A DNA stretch of 64,000 nt, from NCBI RefSeq assembly GCF_004116495.1, contig NZ_PDKC01000011.1, positions 1-64,000 on the forward strand, in the 5' to 3' direction. Positions 35,465 to 45,077 of the stretch are shown piece by piece. This DNA comes from Arcobacter sp. CECT 8985 (GTDB taxonomy: Bacteria > Campylobacterota > Campylobacteria > Campylobacterales > Arcobacteraceae). The notes under the pieces were generated by a model that was not told the DNA's origin, made no database searches, and saw only the letters and a program-made list of their open reading frames with translations. Numbering within the stretch: the first letter of the stretch is position 1; the number at the start of each line of letters is the position of its first letter. The position numbers and the translations under genes were made by a program.

Positions 35465-37654
35465 TTATTCCTTTTTGTAAGGCACTTTTATGGTAAATAC
35501 AACATTACCATTTAAATTTTTAACTTTTATTGAGCCATGCATTTTATCTTCTACAATTACTTTTGCCATATAAAGCCCTATTCCCGTTCCATCTTCTTTT
35601 GTAGTAAAATATGGTTCAAAAATAGATGAAACTATTTTTTCATCTATTTCTCCACCATCATCTATTATCTCTATTATATTGAAATCTTCTGCTTGTGAAA
35701 TATTAATTATAATATTTCCCCTTTTATCACTATTTTTTTGCATTATTTTATTTTTTGCATTATTAATCAAATTTAGTAATACTTGTTTAAACTCGTTTTC
35801 ATATCCATATACAACTAAATCTTCTTCATTTAAATAATTAAAATGCATATCTATATTTAAGTAAAATACTTGTTTGCCAATTATTTCATTAATCTCATCT
35901 AATGCTTTTTTTATTGGAAATATAACTTTTTGATTTGATGGTTTTAAAAAGTTTCTAAAATCATTTAGGGTTCTTGACATATATTGAATTTGAACCATTG
36001 AGTCTTTAACAAACTCTTCAACTTGACAATCTTTTAATTCATTTAATAAATATGAAGTTTGTATATCTTGGACTTGTGCTGATAATTCTACTAAAGGCTC
36101 ATTCCATTGATGTGCAATAGCTGCAACCATATCACCCATTTCTGCTAGTTTACTTTGTTGTATTAAAAACTGTTTTTGCTGTACTCTTTCTGTTATATCA
36201 TCCATAATACAAACTATTCCACCAATTCTTCCATTTATATTTTTATACACAGCTTTATTTAAAATAAAATATTTGATTTTTTTATCACTAAAATGTAAAG
36301 CCATTTCAGAAGTATCTGTTTTTAATGTTTCTAATAATTTTTCATCTATTTTTATATTTTTTTTAGCAATATCTATAGGAAAAAAATCATATGCAGTTTT
36401 CCCTACAACACTTTGTTTGCTCAAACCCATTAAATTTGCAAAAGCCAAATTACAACCAATAAATTTTCCATCTACATTTTTATAATAAATTGCGTTTGGT
36501 ATTGTATCAAGCAATACTTTATCAAACTCTAATCTATTTGAAAGTGCTGTTTGTAGTTTCTTTCTTCTATTTATATTAGCTTTCATTAATATTATCAATA
36601 TAATAAATACAAGCATTGTCATTACTGTAATATTTACTAAAATTTTATACTTTTTATAAAAAGAAAAAGGTTTATTTACTACTGTATAATTATCAAGATA
36701 CTTTTCAATATGTATATCAAATTTTTTTAATTCATTATAATCAAAAATATATCTGTTTGGTGATTTTCTTAATATTGGTATTTGTGAGATATCTTTGCCA
36801 TTTAAAACTTCCATTGCCATTTTTGCAACAGCTTCACCTTGGGCTTGAGCTGAAGTTAATAAACCACCTATCATTCCATAATTTAAATAAAAATCCCAAA
36901 GCCCATAAATTGGTACATGCGAAAGTTTTTTTATTTTTTCTAAACTCTGTTTATATGTAAAAAATTTACCTGCTTTATCTTTAAATAAAAGAACAAAAAG
37001 CAAAGCTGTATCTTTTGGTGCTTTTGATACAACTTTTTGAATCTCTTTCATTCTCATATCATCAATATATTCAATTTCAAATTTTTTTCTATATTTTGGA
37101 AAAATTTTTTCTAAATCTTGTTTCATAATAAGTCCAGTAGTTGACTTATCATTTATTATAATTAATTTCTTAAGATGTGGATGTATTTTTAAAATTAGTT
37201 CAAAATTTTTCTTTAAGTCTACTTGTTCTAATACTCCACTAACATACTTTTTCATTCCATTCTTTTTTAAAATGGATTCGTCAAAATAGTTTATTCCACA
37301 AAATAAAATAGGAGTATTTGGAAATAAACTCTTTTGATACTCTACTAAAAATTCCAATGCAGAGTTATCACTTGCAATAATTACATCAAATTTTCTATGT
37401 TTGAACTCTTCTTTGTATAAATTATATAACTTCTCATAATAGCTTTTACTAGATACTCTTTTTGTATCCATATAAACTGTTGTTAAATTAATGTTTTTTT
37501 TTGTTGAAAACTTATGTTCAATTGCTTTTGAAATATCATCTGTCCACTTATAGCCTTTGTGATAAGAGTGAAGTAAAAGTACCTCTTTAATCTTATCATT
37601 TGCATTACAAAAACAAAAAAACAATAGACTTATTAATATAAAACTTCTTTTCAA
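35465..37654 (-). CDS. Hybrid-sensing histidine kinase with periplasmic binding-protein-like sensor
   Basis: A 729-residue sensor kinase. It has a signal peptide (1-19), a periplasmic domain resembling an ABC substrate-binding fold (about 25-325, with VLLLHSYHKGYKWTDDI), a membrane helix (about 338-360), a PAS domain (about 375-490), and a kinase core with phospho-acceptor His515 in AHQWNEPL. The ATPase domain includes NLINNAKNKI and DGTGIGLYMAK. The AHQWN box is common in Campylobacterota. Sitting between lutC and dctP, it probably senses lactate or a related acid. Confidence 0.88.
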   Translation of the reverse strand: MKRSFILISLLFFCFCNANDKIKEVLLLHSYHKGYKWTDDISKAIEHKFSTKKNINLTTVYMDTKRVSSKSYYEKLYNLYKEEFKHRKFDVIIASDNSALEFLVEYQKSLFPNTPILFCGINYFDESILKKNGMKKYVSGVLEQVDLKKNFELILKIHPHLKKLIIINDKSTTGLIMKQDLEKIFPKYRKKFEIEYIDDMRMKEIQKVVSKAPKDTALLFVLLFKDKAGKFFTYKQSLEKIKKLSHVPIYGLWDFYLNYGMIGGLLTSAQAQGEAVAKMAMEVLNGKDISQIPILRKSPNRYIFDYNELKKFDIHIEKYLDNYTVVNKPFSFYKKYKILVNITVMTMLVFIILIILMKANINRRKKLQTALSNRLEFDKVLLDTIPNAIYYKNVDGKFIGCNLAFANLMGLSKQSVVGKTAYDFFPIDIAKKNIKIDEKLLETLKTDTSEMALHFSDKKIKYFILNKAVYKNINGRIGGIVCIMDDITERVQQKQFLIQQSKLAEMGDMVAAIAHQWNEPLVELSAQVQDIQTSYLLNELKDCQVEEFVKDSMVQIQYMSRTLNDFRNFLKPSNQKVIFPIKKALDEINEIIGKQVFYLNIDMHFNYLNEEDLVVYGYENEFKQVLLNLINNAKNKIMQKNSDKRGNIIINISQAEDFNIIEIIDDGGEIDEKIVSSIFEPYFTTKEDGTGIGLYMAKVIVEDKMHGSIKVKNLNGNVVFTIKVPYKKE

Positions 37655-37683
37655 ACCAATCCTTTAATAAGCCTATTATATCA

Positions 37684-38271
37684 CTAATCTACAAAAATTA
37701 CATAACCAGATTTTGGTCCATGTGCTCCAATAACTAATGATTGTTCAATATCAGCAGTTTTAGAAGGACCACTAATAAATACTCCATATTTATCATCTTC
37801 TTCAAAGCTTATTCTTTCATAAGCTTCGTGCATATTATTTACTATTTCATCTTTTTTTACAACAATCACAATATTTTCAGAAATAAAATACAAACCTCTG
37901 TGTTTATTATCTTTATTTTTAACCCACACAGCACCATTTTCAGCCACTGCAAAATTTCCTTTTACCACACAAAGTTCAATATCTTTTAATTTATGTATAT
38001 CATCTTGTGCATTTGCATCAAATGTAGCTTTTGTAAAATCTTCCACATTTGAAGTTATAATTTTTGCATCTGGATAAAGATTTGTTATTGTCTCATCTAG
38101 TTGTTCTTTTTTACAAATTATTGTATTACCACCAACACTTTCTAACATCTTTTTATAATGTTCAAATTTATTTTCAAACTTCATTCCAAAGTTATCATAT
38201 GAAGGAAGTTTTGTATCTACAACTACCCTATTTTCTCTAATTGAAGCTAATATTTGTTCTTTACTTGTCAT
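37684..38271 (-). CDS. lutC: L-lactate utilisation protein LutC
   Basis: A 195-residue LUD-domain protein, the third subunit of the LutABC L-lactate dehydrogenase. It contains VKGNFAVAENGAVWV, and GPSKTADIEQSLVIGAHGPK, the latter typical of LutC C-termini. The start chosen is ATG 38271 (MTSKEQILASIREN) with AGGA upstream, overlapping lutB by 11 bases. An open frame reaches 26 codons further, inside lutB, without support. The sensor kinase gene follows after 29 bases. Confidence 0.88.
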   Translation of the reverse strand: MTSKEQILASIRENRVVVDTKLPSYDNFGMKFENKFEHYKKMLESVGGNTIICKKEQLDETITNLYPDAKIITSNVEDFTKATFDANAQDDIHKLKDIELCVVKGNFAVAENGAVWVKNKDNKHRGLYFISENIVIVVKKDEIVNNMHEAYERISFEEDDKYGVFISGPSKTADIEQSLVIGAHGPKSGYVIFVD

Positions 38272-39637
38272 CTTCAATTCCTTTTTTATAAAGTTCTTTA
38301 AAACTATTTTTTGGCATTTCTGGCATGTCTCTATTTTTACCCCAAACATTTGATTTTGAATATATTAAAGATTTTGGTAGTAAAGGTACAACTTTTCTAG
38401 CAACTTTTCCTGCTATATCAAAAAGTATAGGATGAGACATTAACCATGAAGTTGATTTAAGCATAAATTTTTTCTTTGAATCAATTATGCCTTGTTGCGT
38501 TAAATCTTGTCTATGATTATAAAGTTGAGAGTCCAAATCAATTTTTACAGGACATACATTAGTGCATGAACCACATAATGTACAAGCAAATGATAAACTT
38601 TTGTGTTTTTTAGGATCTCTAAATGTTGCTAATGAAGAACCAATTGGTCCTGGAATAACATATTCATAAGAGTGCCCTCCACTTCTTCTAAATATAGGAC
38701 AAGTATTCATACATGCTCCACATCTAATACAATTTAGTGCTTTTTGATATTTTTTAGATTTTAAAAATGGTGATCTTTTATTATCTACAATTACTATATG
38801 CATTTGTCCATCAACAACTGGACCATGAAAATGCGAAGTATATGCAGTAACTGCTTGTCCTGTTGCACTTCTTGCAAGTAATCTTGTAAATACACTTAGA
38901 TCTTCTAATCTAGGAATAATTTTTTCTATTCCCATACAAGCAATGTGTAATTTTGGAGTATTAGCACCCATATCTGCATTACCTTCATTTGTACAAACAA
39001 CAAATCCACCAGTATTTGCAATAGCAAAATTAACACCTGTTATTCCTGCATCAGCATTTAAGAATTTTTCTCTTAAACTTGCTCTTGCAGCTCTTGTTAA
39101 ATATGTAGGATCATAATTTCCTTCTTGTGTTCCTAAATGCTCATGAAATGTATCAGAAACATCTTGTTTTTTTAGGTGAATTGCAGGTAAAACAACATGA
39201 GATGGTGGCTCTTGTCTTAATTGAACAATTCTCTCACCTAAATCTGTGTCAATTACTTCTATTCCTTTTTCAATTAAATAAGGATTTAAGTGGCACTCTT
39301 CTGTTAGCATTGATTTTGATTTTACAATTTTTTTTGCATCATTATCTTTTAAAATCTTATAAACAATTTCATTATGTTCTTGTGCATCTTTTGCCCAGTG
39401 GATTTTAATCCCTCTTGCTTGTGCATTTTTTTCGAACTCTTCTAGATACTTGTCTAAATTTGCCATTGTATGAGTTTTTATACTATTTGCAAATTCTCTT
39501 AATTCTTCCCATTCTGGAATTGTTTTTGAAGTAATATCTCTTTTTTCTCTTACAAACCATAAAGCCTTATCATGCCAGTGCATTCTCTCATCGTTTGCAA
39601 CGAATGCTTTTGCGTTCAATGGGTGTGGATTACTCAT
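38261..39637 (-). CDS. lutB: L-lactate utilisation iron-sulfur protein LutB
   Basis: A 458-residue protein. A LUD domain (about 60-290) is followed by two [4Fe-4S] motifs, CIRCGACMNTCPIF and CTLCGSCTNVCPVKID (about 305-375), and a C-terminal DUF3390-type tail. LutB relays electrons within LutABC. The ATG at 39637 has GGAG six bases upstream and overlaps the lutA end by eight bases. A TTG 15 bases earlier is in frame but has no ribosome site. Confidence 0.93.
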   Translation of the reverse strand: MSNPHPLNAKAFVANDERMHWHDKALWFVREKRDITSKTIPEWEELREFANSIKTHTMANLDKYLEEFEKNAQARGIKIHWAKDAQEHNEIVYKILKDNDAKKIVKSKSMLTEECHLNPYLIEKGIEVIDTDLGERIVQLRQEPPSHVVLPAIHLKKQDVSDTFHEHLGTQEGNYDPTYLTRAARASLREKFLNADAGITGVNFAIANTGGFVVCTNEGNADMGANTPKLHIACMGIEKIIPRLEDLSVFTRLLARSATGQAVTAYTSHFHGPVVDGQMHIVIVDNKRSPFLKSKKYQKALNCIRCGACMNTCPIFRRSGGHSYEYVIPGPIGSSLATFRDPKKHKSLSFACTLCGSCTNVCPVKIDLDSQLYNHRQDLTQQGIIDSKKKFMLKSTSWLMSHPILFDIAGKVARKVVPLLPKSLIYSKSNVWGKNRDMPEMPKNSFKELYKKGIEDDK

Positions 39638-40379
39638 TATTAGCTCCTGCAAGAATTTCTACAATATGTTTTACTTTTATATTTTCATTATTTCTATTGA
39701 TGATTCCATCTAAATGCATCAAACATGACATATCTGCACCTGTTATATATTGTGCATGAGAATCAATATGATCTTTTATTCTATCTTTTCCCATTGCAAT
39801 AGAGATATCTTCTTCTGTAACACTAAATGTTCCACCAAAACCACAGCATTCATCTTCTCTTTTAAGTGTTACAAGTTCAATATCTTTTACTAATGACAAT
39901 AAATTCTTTAGTTTTGAATCATATGGAATATTTAATTCACTAGGAGTTGCTAATTTTAACATCCTATGTCCATGACATGAATTATGAAGTCCTACTTTAT
40001 GAGGGAAACTTACATCAAGTTTATCAATTTTAACAACATCATGTAAAAATTCACAAACTTCATATATTGAAGTTTTAACTTTAACATAATCAGCATCATC
40101 ATCTTCAAAAAATACCCCATAGTGATCTTTTACCATTGCAACACAAGATCCGCTTGGTGCAACAATATAATCATAATCTTTAAATGTCTCTACAAATTGC
40201 TTTGCTAAAGTCTCTATATCTTTTGAACACCCTGAATTTGCCATTGGTTGACCACAACATGTTTGACTCATAGGATAATCTATATCTAATTTAAGATTTT
40301 TTAAAAGTTTGTATGTAGCAACACATACATCTGGATATAGTTCATTCATAAAGCAAGGTATAAATAACCCAATTTTCAT
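39630..40379 (-). CDS. lutA: L-lactate utilisation protein LutA
   Basis: A 249-residue protein with two cysteine-rich CCG domains: FIPCFMNELYPDV to QTCCGQPMANSG in the first half, and HNSCHGHRM to DECCGFGGTFSV in the second. These bind Fe-S clusters as in GlcF and HdrB. LutA, LutB and LutC oxidise L-lactate to pyruvate. It is the first gene of the lut operon. AAGGAG precedes the ATG, and an inverted repeat lies immediately upstream. Confidence 0.93.
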   Translation of the reverse strand: MKIGLFIPCFMNELYPDVCVATYKLLKNLKLDIDYPMSQTCCGQPMANSGCSKDIETLAKQFVETFKDYDYIVAPSGSCVAMVKDHYGVFFEDDDADYVKVKTSIYEVCEFLHDVVKIDKLDVSFPHKVGLHNSCHGHRMLKLATPSELNIPYDSKLKNLLSLVKDIELVTLKREDECCGFGGTFSVTEEDISIAMGKDRIKDHIDSHAQYITGADMSCLMHLDGIINRNNENIKVKHIVEILAGANNE

Positions 40380-40392
40380 GTAAACTCCTTTA

Positions 40393-40415
40393 ATTATGTA
40401 ACTATTTTACATAAT
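40393..40415. promoter_or_regulatory. Inverted repeat upstream of lutA, candidate operator
   Basis: ATTATGTAA (40393-40401) and TTACATAAT (40407-40415) are perfect complements around five bases. The repeat lies directly before the lutA ribosome site, where a repressor would block transcription or a hairpin could form. The regulator is not identified. Confidence 0.5.
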
Positions 40416-40438
40416 CAATATGAAAATCTTATGATATT

Positions 40439-41005
40439 TTATCTATTTAGACAAATTGTAAAGTCATTGTTTAAATAATTCTCATCTATTTCAATATTAT
40501 TTGTTAATTTTCTACAAAATCGTAATATCTGTGTTTTTGAAATATTAATAAATGTTTGATTTTTTAAAAAATTAAAGATAAAAGCTTTATTACTACTATA
40601 GTAGCATTTAGTAATAAATTTGAAAACATCATCTTTTTCTAAAAGATTCATAGCTCCACTACAAATATAAAAATCTTTATGTGGCAACTCATTTTCTATT
40701 ATATTTAATTTCATAAAAGTGTAGTTAGGAAATCTATCTTTACAGATTGAGACCATATAATCTTCCCTATCTATACCTAAATAATCTTTTGGTAATAAAT
40801 CTTTATTATCTAAAAATTTAAGGTACTCTGCAAAACCACAGCCAGCATCTGCAATTGTAGAGTTTTTAATATTGTATACAAATTTTGTGATTACTTCAAA
40901 TCTTAGATATTGTGAGAATTGAGAATTCCAGTGAACTCCCCTTGCTGTAACTCCATACTCTTTTAAGGCTTGTTTATAAAATATGTGATTATCTATATTT
41001 GTCAT
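40439..41005 (-). CDS. Class I SAM-dependent methyltransferase
   Basis: A 188-residue protein with the SAM-binding motif IADAGCGFAEYL near residue 50, an acidic loop after strand 2 (YLGIDREDYM), and the pattern FYICSGAMNLLEKDDVFKFI at about 112-132. These fit a small class I methyltransferase. The substrate is unknown. It overlaps the dCMP deaminase gene by four bases (ATGA), so the two are coupled, although no shared pathway is obvious. Confidence 0.75.
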   Translation of the reverse strand: MTNIDNHIFYKQALKEYGVTARGVHWNSQFSQYLRFEVITKFVYNIKNSTIADAGCGFAEYLKFLDNKDLLPKDYLGIDREDYMVSICKDRFPNYTFMKLNIIENELPHKDFYICSGAMNLLEKDDVFKFITKCYYSSNKAFIFNFLKNQTFINISKTQILRFCRKLTNNIEIDENYLNNDFTICLNR

Positions 41006-41436
41006 TTTATCTGTTCTATTATTACCCCATTATCTTTTATAAATTTTGCAACTACATTTGAATTTGTATGTTCATAAGCTCTATCATAAACTATTCTTTT
41101 TATTCCACTTGCAATTAAATTTTTTGAACAATCAGCACATGGCTCTAAAGTTACATAAATAGTGGCATTTTCTATACTGATTCCTTTTCTTGCAGCCCAG
41201 ATAATTGCATTCATTTCTGCATGTATTTCATAAGTTTTTGACCATTCGTGATGATCATTTGTATATTCATCATTCCAATGTTCACTACAATTTACATATC
41301 CCGAAGGTGTTCCATTATATCCCGTTGATAAAATTCTTCCATCCTTTACAATCACTGCTCCCACACGCTTTGATACGCATTTTGATGCACTTGCTATCTC
41401 ATGCGCAATATTTATAAAATTTCTATCATTTAACAC
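41002..41436 (-). CDS. dCMP deaminase-family protein
   Basis: A 144-residue zinc deaminase. The zinc site is formed by the histidine of HAEMNAIIWAA (with the catalytic Glu) and the cysteines of PCADCSKNLIASGIKRIVY. The N-terminal VSKRVGAVIVKDGRILSTGYNGTPSG is typical of dCMP deaminases, also called ComEB. It would make dUMP for thymidylate synthesis. It is transcribed away from accB across a 77-base shared promoter region. Confidence 0.9.
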   Translation of the reverse strand: MLNDRNFINIAHEIASASKCVSKRVGAVIVKDGRILSTGYNGTPSGYVNCSEHWNDEYTNDHHEWSKTYEIHAEMNAIIWAARKGISIENATIYVTLEPCADCSKNLIASGIKRIVYDRAYEHTNSNVVAKFIKDNGVIIEQIK

Positions 41437-41513
41437 TTATTCTCCATTTTAAATTAGCTTATAATCATTTTTTAGCTATATTATAGCGAAATTTTACAAA
41501 AAAGGTACGTTAA

Positions 41514-41981
41514 ATGGATTTTAAAGAAATAAAAGAACTTATTAAAGTATTTGACAAGAGCGAGCTTAATAAATTAAAGATTAAAGAGGGTGAATTTGAG
41601 ATATCAATGGGGAAAGGTTTTGACGGAACTGTAGAAATGGCTCCAGTTGCACAAGCAGTTCAACAAGCTGCACCAGCAACTCCAGTTATAAGTGCTCAAA
41701 CTGAAACTTCATGCACAACTGAAAAAGGAAATCAAACTTGTGCAGATACAATTAATTCACCAATGGTAGGAACATATTATGCTGCACCATCACCAAACAC
41801 TGCTGCATTCGTAAAAGCTGGAGATACAGTTAAAAAAGGTCAAACTTTATGTATTATAGAAGCTATGAAAATCATGAATGAAGTAGAAGCAGAGTGTGAC
41901 TGCAAAATTTTAGAAGTTTTAGTAGAAGATGGACATCCTGTAGAATATGATATGCCACTGTTTGCTATAGAAAAATTATAA
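41514..41981 (+). CDS. accB: Biotin carboxyl carrier protein of acetyl-CoA carboxylase
   Basis: A 155-residue protein. The N-terminal part (about 1-40) matches the AccB docking region. An Ala/Pro/Gln linker follows (about 42-60). The biotinyl domain (about 82-155) carries EAMKIMNEVEAE with the biotinylated lysine. It carries CO2 between biotin carboxylase and carboxyltransferase in fatty-acid synthesis. AAAGG lies eight bases before the ATG. accC follows after 12 bases. Confidence 0.93.
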   Translation: MDFKEIKELIKVFDKSELNKLKIKEGEFEISMGKGFDGTVEMAPVAQAVQQAAPATPVISAQTETSCTTEKGNQTCADTINSPMVGTYYAAPSPNTAAFVKAGDTVKKGQTLCIIEAMKIMNEVEAECDCKILEVLVEDGHPVEYDMPLFAIEKL

Positions 41982-41993
41982 GAAAGAGCTAAA

Positions 41994-43334
41994 ATGGCTG
42001 AAATTAAAAAAATTTTAATAGCTAATAGAGGTGAGATTGTTCAAAGAGCTGTTAGAACAATTAGAGAAATGGGGAAAAAATCAGTTGCAATTTATAGTGT
42101 AGGTGATAAAGAAGCATCTTATTTAAAACATGCTGATGAAGCTGTATGTATTGGTGGAGCAAAATCAGTAGATTCATACTTAAATATTCCAGCAATTATA
42201 ACTGCAGCTGAAATGACTGGTTGCGATGCAATTTTTCCAGGATATGGATTTTTATCTGAAAATCAAGATTTTGTAGAAATTTGTAGATTACATGGAATTA
42301 AATTTATTGGACCATCTGTTGATGTTATGGACAAAATGGCTGATAAATCAAAAGCAAAAGACGAAATGGTAAAAGCAGGTGTTCCTGTTGTTCCAGGAAG
42401 TGAAGGTTCTATTCACTCTGTAGAAGAGGGTAGAAAAATTGCTAGAGAGATTGGTTATCCAATCATGGCTAAAGCTTCTGCTGGTGGTGGTGGTAGAGGA
42501 ATGAGATTAATCAACGACGAATCTGAATTTGACCACTTATTTATGGCAGCTTCATCTGAAGCTCTTGCGGCATTTGGTGATGGAACAATGTACCTTGAGA
42601 GATTTATCAATAACCCAAGACATATTGAAGTTCAAGTAGTTGGTGATTCGTATGGAAATGCAATTCACATAGGTGAAAGAGATTGTTCTTTACAAAGAAG
42701 ACATCAAAAAGTAATAGAAGAATCTCCTGCAATTTTGTTAAATGAAGAGACAAGAAATAAACTTCATGAAGTTGCTGTAAAAGCTACAAAATATTTAAAT
42801 TATGAAGGTGCTGGAACATTTGAATTCTTAGCAGATGACCAACAAAACTTCTATTTTATGGAAATGAATACAAGACTTCAAGTTGAACATCCAGTTTCTG
42901 AAATGGTATCTGGAATTGATTTAATTGAATTAATGATTAGAGTAGCAGAGGGAGAAAAAGTTCCTCCTCAAGAAAGTATTAATTTTAAAGGACATGCAAT
43001 AGAGTGTAGAATTACTGCTGAAGATCCAGTATCATTCTTACCTTGTCCAGGAAAAGTAAAACAATGGATGGTACCAGGTGGGAGAAATGTAAGAGTTGAT
43101 TCTCACGTTTATACTAATTATGTTGTTCCTCCTTATTATGACTCAATGATTGGTAAATTAATTGTTTGGGGAAGAGATAGAGAAAAAGCTATTAATATTA
43201 TGAAAAGAGCTTTAAATGAATTTGAAGTTGAAGGAATAAAAACAACTATTCCATTTCATATGAAAATGATGAATAATGAAGACTTTAAAAACAACAACTA
43301 CGACACAAAATACTTAGAAAACTATAAAGGTTAA
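41994..43334 (+). CDS. accC: Biotin carboxylase subunit of acetyl-CoA carboxylase
   Basis: A 446-residue ATP-grasp enzyme that carboxylates biotin on AccB. Present are ILIANRGEIVQRAVRTIREMG (start), the glycine-rich loop KASAGGGGRGMR, ERDCSLQRRHQKVIEE, and EMNTRLQVEHPVSEMVSGIDL, which holds the active-site residues. The length is that of bacterial AccC. It is the second gene of the accBC operon and ends in a pair of hairpins. Confidence 0.96.
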   Translation: MAEIKKILIANRGEIVQRAVRTIREMGKKSVAIYSVGDKEASYLKHADEAVCIGGAKSVDSYLNIPAIITAAEMTGCDAIFPGYGFLSENQDFVEICRLHGIKFIGPSVDVMDKMADKSKAKDEMVKAGVPVVPGSEGSIHSVEEGRKIAREIGYPIMAKASAGGGGRGMRLINDESEFDHLFMAASSEALAAFGDGTMYLERFINNPRHIEVQVVGDSYGNAIHIGERDCSLQRRHQKVIEESPAILLNEETRNKLHEVAVKATKYLNYEGAGTFEFLADDQQNFYFMEMNTRLQVEHPVSEMVSGIDLIELMIRVAEGEKVPPQESINFKGHAIECRITAEDPVSFLPCPGKVKQWMVPGGRNVRVDSHVYTNYVVPPYYDSMIGKLIVWGRDREKAINIMKRALNEFEVEGIKTTIPFHMKMMNNEDFKNNNYDTKYLENYKG

Positions 43335-43375
43335 ACTTAACCTTTCTTATAGACTAGAATAAGTTCTAGTCTATA
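43326..43375 (+). terminator. Tandem hairpins after accC
   Basis: The first hairpin (43326-43345) has arms AAAGGTTA and TAACCTTT and covers the stop codon. The second has perfect 12-base arms, TATAGACTAGAA (43348-43359) and TTCTAGTCTATA (43364-43375), with a four-base loop. No long T-run follows. The remaining bases to 43564 are an AT-rich leader of the helicase gene with no other clear feature. Confidence 0.55.
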
Positions 43376-43564
43376 AAGCTTAAATTTATATAAATTTAGC
43401 TATACTCGCGTCAATTATTATACACATTTATATACCTATTTACTGTGACAGCTACGTATCATGGATTTTAAATTATTGACTTCCAATTTTTTAACATTAA
43501 ATTTTAAATAGAACAAAAAGTTATATAACAGTGTATTTTAAATTCAAATATACGAAGGTAAAAA

Positions 43565-45040
43565 GTGACTTTTCAAGAGTTCAATTTTAAAAAAAATTTA
43601 CAAAAATCAATCGATGATGCTGGTTTTACAGAGCCAAGTCCAATTCAACAAGACGCAATTCCTGTAATTTTAAGTGGAAAAGATATTGTGGGACAAGCTC
43701 ACACAGGTACAGGGAAAACAGCAGCATTTGGTTTACCAATTTTAAATATGATGACATGCAACAATGAAGTAGAAGCAGTAGTTGTTGTTCCTACAAGAGA
43801 ACTTGCTATGCAAGTTTCTGATGAAATCTTTAAATTTGGTAAAAACTTAGGTATAAATACAGCAACAGTTTATGGTGGACAATCATATAGTAGACAATTA
43901 AAACACATTGCAAATGCTTCAGTTTTAATTGCAACTCCTGGAAGATTTTTAGATCTTTTAAGAGATAAAAAAATCAATATCAAACCAAAATATGTAATTC
44001 TTGATGAAGCAGATGAAATGCTTGATATGGGATTTTTAGATGATATTAAAGAGATATTTACATTCATGCCAGAAGAAAGACAAACACTTCTATTTTCTGC
44101 AACAATGCCAAATGCTATTAAACAATTAGCAAGAACAATTTTAAAAGAACCAGAATTTGTAACAATTACAAAAAGTGAAGTTACAAACTCTAAAATTACA
44201 CAATCATATTATGTAGTTGATGAGTATGAAAGAGATGCTGCATTAATAAGATTATATGATTTTAAAAATCCAGAAAAATCAATCATCTTCTGTCGCACAA
44301 AAAAGGAAGTAGATAGATTATCAACTTTCCTAGTATCTCAAGGATACAGCGCAAAAGGACTTCATGGAGATATGGAGCAAAGACAAAGAGAAGAAGTAAT
44401 TAATGCATTTAAAAAAGACAAACTAGAAATTCTAATTGCGACTGATGTTGCTGCACGTGGGCTTGATGTAAATGATGTAACACATGTATTTAATTACCAT
44501 ATGCCATTTGATTCTGAAAGTTATGTACACAGAATTGGAAGAACTGGTAGAGCAGGGAAAGAGGGTGCTGCAATTTCAATTGTTTCTCCTCATGAATTTA
44601 AAATGATTCAAAAAATTCAAAAAGCTACTGGTGGAAAATTAGAAGCAAAAATTATTCCTGATATCAAATCAGTAAAAGATATTAAAACAAATAAATTAGT
44701 ATCAAAAATTAAAGAGCAAAAAGTATATGATTCTGCACTTGAAGTTGTTGAATCATTAAAAGAAGAGTATGATATCTCAACAATTGCATTTAAACTTGCA
44801 TCAATGCTTACAAACTCTACATTTGTAAAAGGTAATAATAATATTGGTAAATCTCAAAAAGATATAGAGAGATTAATTGCTAATATTGCAAGAACTGGAG
44901 GAAATGATAGAGGTGGAAGAAGACCAAGAGGTGGAAACAGAAATAGTTCAAACAGAAATGGTGGAAGAAATAGAAATTCTGGAGGAGGTTCTAGAAATAG
45001 ATCTAACTCATCATCTTCATCAAACAGAAGAAAACACTAG
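43565..45040 (+). CDS. DEAD-box RNA helicase (DeaD/RhlE-like)
   Basis: A 491-residue ATP-dependent RNA helicase. Q motif FTEPSPIQQDAIP; motif I AHTGTGKT; PTREL; motif II DEAD in ILDEADEMLDMGF; SAT; ATDVAARGLDV; and HRIGRTGRAG are all intact. The C-terminal tail (about 445-491) is rich in Gly, Arg, Asn and Ser, an RGG-like RNA-binding tail. The start is GTG with GAAGG upstream. The long AT-rich leader suggests cold or autogenous control, as for deaD and csdA, but no element is proven. Confidence 0.93.
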   Translation: MTFQEFNFKKNLQKSIDDAGFTEPSPIQQDAIPVILSGKDIVGQAHTGTGKTAAFGLPILNMMTCNNEVEAVVVVPTRELAMQVSDEIFKFGKNLGINTATVYGGQSYSRQLKHIANASVLIATPGRFLDLLRDKKINIKPKYVILDEADEMLDMGFLDDIKEIFTFMPEERQTLLFSATMPNAIKQLARTILKEPEFVTITKSEVTNSKITQSYYVVDEYERDAALIRLYDFKNPEKSIIFCRTKKEVDRLSTFLVSQGYSAKGLHGDMEQRQREEVINAFKKDKLEILIATDVAARGLDVNDVTHVFNYHMPFDSESYVHRIGRTGRAGKEGAAISIVSPHEFKMIQKIQKATGGKLEAKIIPDIKSVKDIKTNKLVSKIKEQKVYDSALEVVESLKEEYDISTIAFKLASMLTNSTFVKGNNNIGKSQKDIERLIANIARTGGNDRGGRRPRGGNRNSSNRNGGRNRNSGGGSRNRSNSSSSSNRRKH

Positions 45041-45045
45041 TAACT

Positions 45046-45077
45046 AAATAAATAAGTGAATTTTCACTTATTTATTT
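45046..45077. terminator. Bidirectional terminator after the DEAD-box helicase gene
   Basis: AAATAAATAAGTGAA (45046-45060) and TTCACTTATTTATTT (45063-45077) are perfect 15-base complements around TT. The structure lies between two convergent genes and has T-rich 3' sides in both directions. Confidence 0.7.
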
